From the NCBI GenBank assembly GCA_029204225.1, contig CM055098.1, positions 1,737,106-1,801,105 of the forward strand: a stretch of 64,000 nucleotides of DNA. Reading direction: 5' to 3'. Origin of the DNA: Diphasiastrum complanatum (lineage: Eukaryota > Streptophyta > Lycopodiopsida > Lycopodiales > Lycopodiaceae). Under the pieces are notes generated by a model that worked only from the letters and a program-made list of their open reading frames with translations, ran no database searches and was not told the DNA's origin. Position 1 is the stretch's first letter. Each line of letters begins with the position of its first letter. The position numbers were made by a program, and so were the translations under genes. Shown here in pieces: positions 50,601 through 56,600 of the stretch.

Positions 50601-53600
50601 ATGCGGTAGGATAATCCTTGAAACATCTGAGAACTAGGAAATGAGTGAGAACTGGCAACCTCGACTGTGAGAGGCTGTGGAGCAGGAATAGGTGAAGCGC
50701 GTATCCGGCTGAGAACATAACTGCTGATAAAGGAATGAGTGCTGCCGGTATCAATTAAAGCAATATACTCACGACCAGTAATGCGCACACGTAGCCGAAT
50801 GGAGCGAGGACTGGGGCACCCTGTCCAGGTAGCATAAGCAAGCTGAGCATGGCAAGTAGCAGGAAGTAAATCAGTAGAAGGCTCAGGAGATAGATCAGGC
50901 TCATCAGATATATGAATGTAGATATCGGACTCATCTGGGGTAGTGCCCTCATGGTAGAAAACAGCAGTAGAAGTAGGCAGGGGCTGGCGGCAATCATGGG
51001 CAATGTGGTCAGGACTCTTACAACGAAAGCAAAGACGCTTCTGCTGAATGTCAGCGAACTCTGCAGACGTGTAACGTCGGACAAAAGCAGGACGAGGAGG
51101 CAGAGGGCGAGGAGCGGGGGAAGTAAGAGAAGAGGTCGGGACGACAGTGGATGGGGCAGATGGGGCCGGAGATGGTAGAGGTGAAAGAGATGGACGGGGT
51201 CGGGAAAAGCGAAAGGGAGCAGGATCAGGGTACTTATGCTCTAAAGTACTAGCAAGGGACATGGCCTCAACAAGTGTGGGTGGACGGAAAGAAGAGACAT
51301 CGTATCGTAGAGCACCACGAAGTCCAGCAATGTAGCGAGAAATAAGCTCGGTGGTCTGAAGATCTATAAAGAGGTAGGAAAGGTCCATAAACTGATCTGT
51401 ATAGGAAGAAAGATCACCAGTCTGAGTAAGACTACGGAATATATCACGCTGGCGGCTCAGCCACTGAGGGTCAATCATAGCATGACGAAGATCACGACGA
51501 AAGGTAGGCCATAACTGGAGACCGTCCCGATCAGGGTCAAGTCGGTAGACCCGCCACCAAGTGGCAGCACGTCCATCTAAATGTAAGGCGGCTAACTGGA
51601 TCTTCTGAGGATCAGTCTTAGGGTAAATCTAAAAATAAGTATCAAGCTTTGCAAACCAATTCTCTAACAAGTTCCCGTCAGAGGAACCAGAATAGGTGGC
51701 AAGCTGTACCCGATCACGAAAATAACGAGCAAAATGTGGCTCAGGAGCTAGATGTTGTGGAAAATGTGACTCAGGAGCTGTAGGACGTGGAAAACCGGGT
51801 GGTGGGTTAGGTGGAAAATGAGGCCCACCGCCAAAGGAAGTAGACGAGGATGGAAGTCCAAATGGAGACCCAAATGATGAATGAACAGGGGCTTTGCCAG
51901 GTCCATGTGGCTGTAAGGAATCAATCTGTGACTGCATAGTGGCAAAGCCGGTCTGTAGAGTGGTAAAACCGGTCATCATTTGGTCGAAACGACTACTGAG
52001 GAGAGTAAGAGAGTCACGCGTATCAGCAAACTGTTCATCTAAAGGTCCGGAATGACTCGCAGGTGTAGTGGGTGAGCTAGCCATGAGGAAGAAAAAGTAA
52101 GCGAGAAAAGAAATGTGCTAAACAATTGGACGAACTAAGGAGAGGACATAAGTCGTCACAACAGGCACGCCAATGAAAAGACACAATAGAACTCGCGATG
52201 TAAGATGAACGGAAAGGACAACTAAGTAAGAAATACCTCGTAACCGCAACTAGAAGTGAGCTGAAAAATAGCGGCGATATGTCGAGATACCGGGCAGCCT
52301 CCAAAAAAGATGCTAAGGGCCCGACAACATGGAGTAAACGGTGGGTAAAAGTATGGGAAACAATAATGGACTATGGGGCTGGAAAGGGAGCAGCCAAGGA
52401 AAGGAAGTGATAACAAAAAGGAGGTATGGGCAACGAGGAAACAAGGCTGAAAAATCAGAGATCGCCCTTCAAGGGTAAAAAAAAGTTTGCGATAAAGACG
52501 GGGAGCAATCCCGATGTGTGATGAAGTTGGGTGGGAGTGGCTTTCTAAGCATCTAGGCGTGTTTGGTTTGTCCGAGGTAGGGTTGCGAACACAGACAGCA
52601 GGGTAGGAGGGTGAGCTGAAATTGAGGCGGATGTAGGGCGCTAGCTATGGTGGAGTGTGGGCGCCCAAGAGAGGTAGTAAACGACAAAAAAAAAAAATTG
52701 GATCAAAAAGATGGGTTGGTAGGGCGCTAGGAGTGGCTGATGGAAGGTGGCGAATAGGGGCAGCAAAAAGCGGAAATTTTCAGCAAAGGAAGGAGCAGTA
52801 GGGTGCTGGTCAGCAAGCATGAGGGCGCCCAATAGGGCAGCAAATAGGAGGCAGTAGGGCGCCCAAAATAGGGGAGGAAAAAGGCTGAAAATGCAGCAGT
52901 AGGGCGCCTGTCCTCCTCCGATCCGTCGTGAAAATCTGCAAGACAAGTGTGGAGAAATGCTGAAGATCCGGCTGAAAAATGGTGAAGATCCAAGCTGAAG
53001 ATGGGCGCCCTCCTATGAGAGAAAAATCTGCTCAATGGAGATGCTCAGGAAAGTGCTCTAATACCAAGTTATGAACGTAGCCACGGCTGATCTAGATTTA
53101 GTCTATGAAAGCATCACATAAGCAAGACTTAACCCTAAAAAGCAGGAGAGAGAAAGCTTAAAGAGACTAAAGAAGGAGATCATATCATAAGCCAAGTAAC
53201 AAATGACACAAAATCCCTACTTATAGCCAAGAGGAAGCCCTAAAAGGAAGCTTCCAGTGGCTAGGGCCAAACTGAGAGGGAAAATAGTGCGCCCTCCAAG
53301 AAGGCCCCCACTCTCAGTAATATGACCAAATAACCAATATAGTGAATCATAGGGCCCAAGGCCAATAATATGGTCTAAATGTCAATAATAGGGCCCAAGG
53401 CCAACCATATAGTCTAAATGTCAAATAATGAATAAAAAAGGGCCCAAAGCCTGCCTATGCATAAAGTAAACTAAATGTAAATGGACATGGCGAATGTAAT
53501 GAGCCGAGTCCATAACTGTATGAGAACCAAATTTTGAAAAAAGCACCATAGGACTCCGTTTTCTTTGCTGTAAATTGCATACTACATGTAGCCTTTGAGG

Positions 53601-56600
53601 TCTGCCTAGAAGACTCCCAAAATTTGAGGATGATCCAAGAACCGAGCGGAAAGTTATGAAGTAAAACTCTTTAGCCTGCCAGCACCCACCAACCACAAGA
53701 AAATTCTCAAAATCGCTTGGATTTCCCTGCTGGGGTTGTTTCTGGTGACTAATCTATTGTGCCTTGGCAATAGGAACAGTTTGCAATAGACCCATAGCCA
53801 TCTGAGCTCTCAATCCAAAGTTATGAGCAAAAAAAAACTCCCCTTTCTCTCTCTAGAACGTGTTTGTTTTTTGCTGTCCCAAGCTTCCAAAACTTGCAAA
53901 CCCTCGCTCTGATACCAAATGTCAGGCTCTCCCTGATCTTCCTATTGACACCCATCCAAACATGCACTGATCGCCACAAATTTCCAGTCCTTCTGATTCC
54001 CTGCAAGCACATAGCATCAAACACAAACACAGTGGAGCTGGCTACGTCCTCTCCTCCCAGCCTTTGCTGCATAGATTATTATCCGGAATGCCTCTCTCTC
54101 TAGGCTCACTTATACACAATCCTCAAGCACCCCTTAACCCTGACCCTTCCTAAATCTCGACACATGGCCAACTCCATGCACAGTCGACACTTGCCACTTG
54201 GCAGTACCCTGACACATAGGCAAGTGAGTAGGCTGACACGTGTCACTCATCCATTGGACCAAGTGTCCGAGTGAGCATGTGACACGTGTCATGTTTGACC
54301 GGTCAACCCTGACATGTGTCACTCATTCACTGGACCAAGTGTCACGCTGACTAGTCGACTCCTACTTTTTAGGAGGTCAGTCCAGCCACTCCGAATTAGT
54401 GACCCAGTACCCTATACCCAAGCAACATGCGATTTAGCCTTTGAATACATATTTGAAACTCCAATCAAAGTAGTAATGATCACTATTTCATCATCATAAG
54501 ATATAGGATGAAAAACAATGTTCGTACTAGCATCATCAAAGGACTTTGTCAAATACATGACATGTTTATCAAACACAAAATAAGATGAGTAAACTGGTCA
54601 ATATATTCCCATCAGACGAGCCAGAGTAAGTGGTAAGCTGGATGCGATCAGGATAATCACAAGCAAAATGTGGCTCATGACTTCTGGGAAAAGTAGGGGA
54701 GGGAAAACCCAGTGGTACTGAAGGAAATCCAGGTGGTGGTGCGGGAGACCCATAAGGAGAGCCAAAAAGACTACCACCATATGAAGACTGACCAAACGTA
54801 CTACCAAAAGCACCTCCTGAAGATGAAGAGAGAGAGGTAGTAGTCGAACTTGGTATCTCTGCAATCCTTTGGTCACAACCTTCATATTACCACTCAAATC
54901 CAACACAAGACAAGAAGTAGCATCAAATTCTACTTTCATATTTTGTTGAGTGATAGCTCCTACTGAAAGAAGATTTTTAGCAAGTCCTGGTAAATATGAG
55001 ACATTCTTAATGACTTTGACTTCTCTTGATGGAAGCTTTACAGGTACTGTGCCCTTTCCCTTGACCTTGTGTGTTGAGTTGTCACCTAGGCACACCTCTT
55101 GTCCATCACAAATCCCCACAAAGGTATCAAACCAATCCCTATGAGGGGTCATGTGCTTTGAAGCACCCGAGTCAATGTACCAACCACCTGTTGTAGCTTG
55201 TGAGGCCAATGCAACTCTTCATAGGTAGGGATTTTCTCCCTCACAGATATCATCATCACAAAGTTCTAATAAGCATATGACAAGCTATTCAGAACTATTG
55301 GCACCAAGTCTTTGTCAGCAATAGCATCTCCAAGCACAGAAAGCTGATATCTAAGATCATGAATCTTAGTAAGATGATCAGTAACTGTCTCCCCTGTCTC
55401 CATCCTGAGAGTATACAACTTGTTCTTCAAGTGAGAAGCCTAGTTGTACTTGCTGTCTCATACAATGCACAAAGAATGTGCCAAGCATCTACATGCCCTT
55501 TGGCTGACCTGATTAGAGGGATCACATTATCCCTCACTGACATGTTGATGATCCTGTGTGCCTTTTCCCCTCTCTTGATATAGTCCTTGAGTTCAAGTTC
55601 AGATGTTGGAACAGGCTCCTCACTTGTCACAAGCTTCCAACATTCCTTATCTTCCAGAATGTTCTTGATCTTGAATTTCCAAATGCTAAAGTTAGTGCCA
55701 TCAAGCCGGCTGGCTTCACTCAGCATGCTCTCTGCAAGACTAGACAAGGCTGGATAGAAATAAAACACAAAAGGGAAACTGGGGCTTTCACCCAACTAGG
55801 GTATGCAGCCACTTGCTCAATACCCCTCAGCTTCTGGATTTGAAACTATCCCCCTGTATGGCTGTCCTAGCCCTTGTCCAAGATCCACTCAGAACTTTCA
55901 CTGAAGTTCCCACTGTAGAAAGCGCCCTCCTACAGCCCTCGCTGTCCCAAAAGACTCAAATTTTTTTTCTCCCAAATTAGAAAGTTTTTGGATCATAGTA
56001 CTCCTTGCCAACAATACTCCAACCATGTAGATAGCATAGAGATTAGATGCCCCTACAGAGTGCACCCTCCTCAAAGATAAGCTGCTCTCTAGGAATGGCA
56101 GGAATCTGATCAAAACAGGTCCAAGCTTTCACCACACCACAGGCTTCATAACCTATTCTGATATCATGACAAAATCCAATTTCTAGCTATGGAGTATCAT
56201 AACAACATAGTAGCACACTATGAAAGCTTGAAAAAACCAGATATGGAGTAGAAGACAAAAGCAACAGAGACAGGACTTCAAAGCTCACACAACTTGAATG
56301 ATTAGTGAAAGAGTAGTAGGGCGTGGAAACCCCTTTAAACTAAGGGCCACATATAGCATGTAATGTATAGAGGTGGTGTCTTTCTAATTTTAGCTCTAGA
56401 CCACACATGGGTCTTTAACTTACTTGTTATTACTTGCCTAATTAGCACAAGTGGGGTGTACTATGTACATAAATGTTTTAGCCCCATGTCTTATGCACAA
56501 CTTACAATAGCTCTAAAGAATAAGTATGCTGCCTAATATGGGTAGTTTGAAATTTGTTAGCATATTAGAGGCAGCTCTAGATTTCATTGGATAAAAAATT

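Larger units (their letters stand above)
46908..53517 (-). mobile_element. Gypsy-7, complete young Ty3/Gypsy chromovirus
   Basis: LTRs 46908-47331 and 53067-53517 flank a full gag-pol on the minus strand, with target duplication GTATG at 46903-46907 and 53518-53522. The LTRs begin AGTTATG and end CATAACT instead of TG..CA. By eye they differ at about five positions plus one 27-bp indel, so insertion is recent compared with Gypsy-1. The coding has few breaks: three stop codons and one frameshift. Confidence 0.95.
43699..54432 (-). mobile_element. Gypsy-6, chromovirus broken by two insertions and a deletion
   Basis: The 3' LTR is 43699-44381 and the 5' LTR 53920-54432 (truncated at its outer end). 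In minus sense: 5' LTR, primer site (53906-53917), leader (53523-53905, continuing at 46627-46907 beyond Gypsy-7), gag start (46471-46626), then a deletion, then integrase (44539-45605) with a chromodomain-like end (44394-44570), and the 3' LTR. Gypsy-7 inserted in the leader and Gypsy-1b in the integrase. No target duplication is available because the outer end of the 5' LTR is lost. Confidence 0.87.

Noticed and set aside
50476-51335. Other frames over Gypsy-7 gag and protease, both strands
   Set aside because: Out-of-frame readings of the polyprotein gene.
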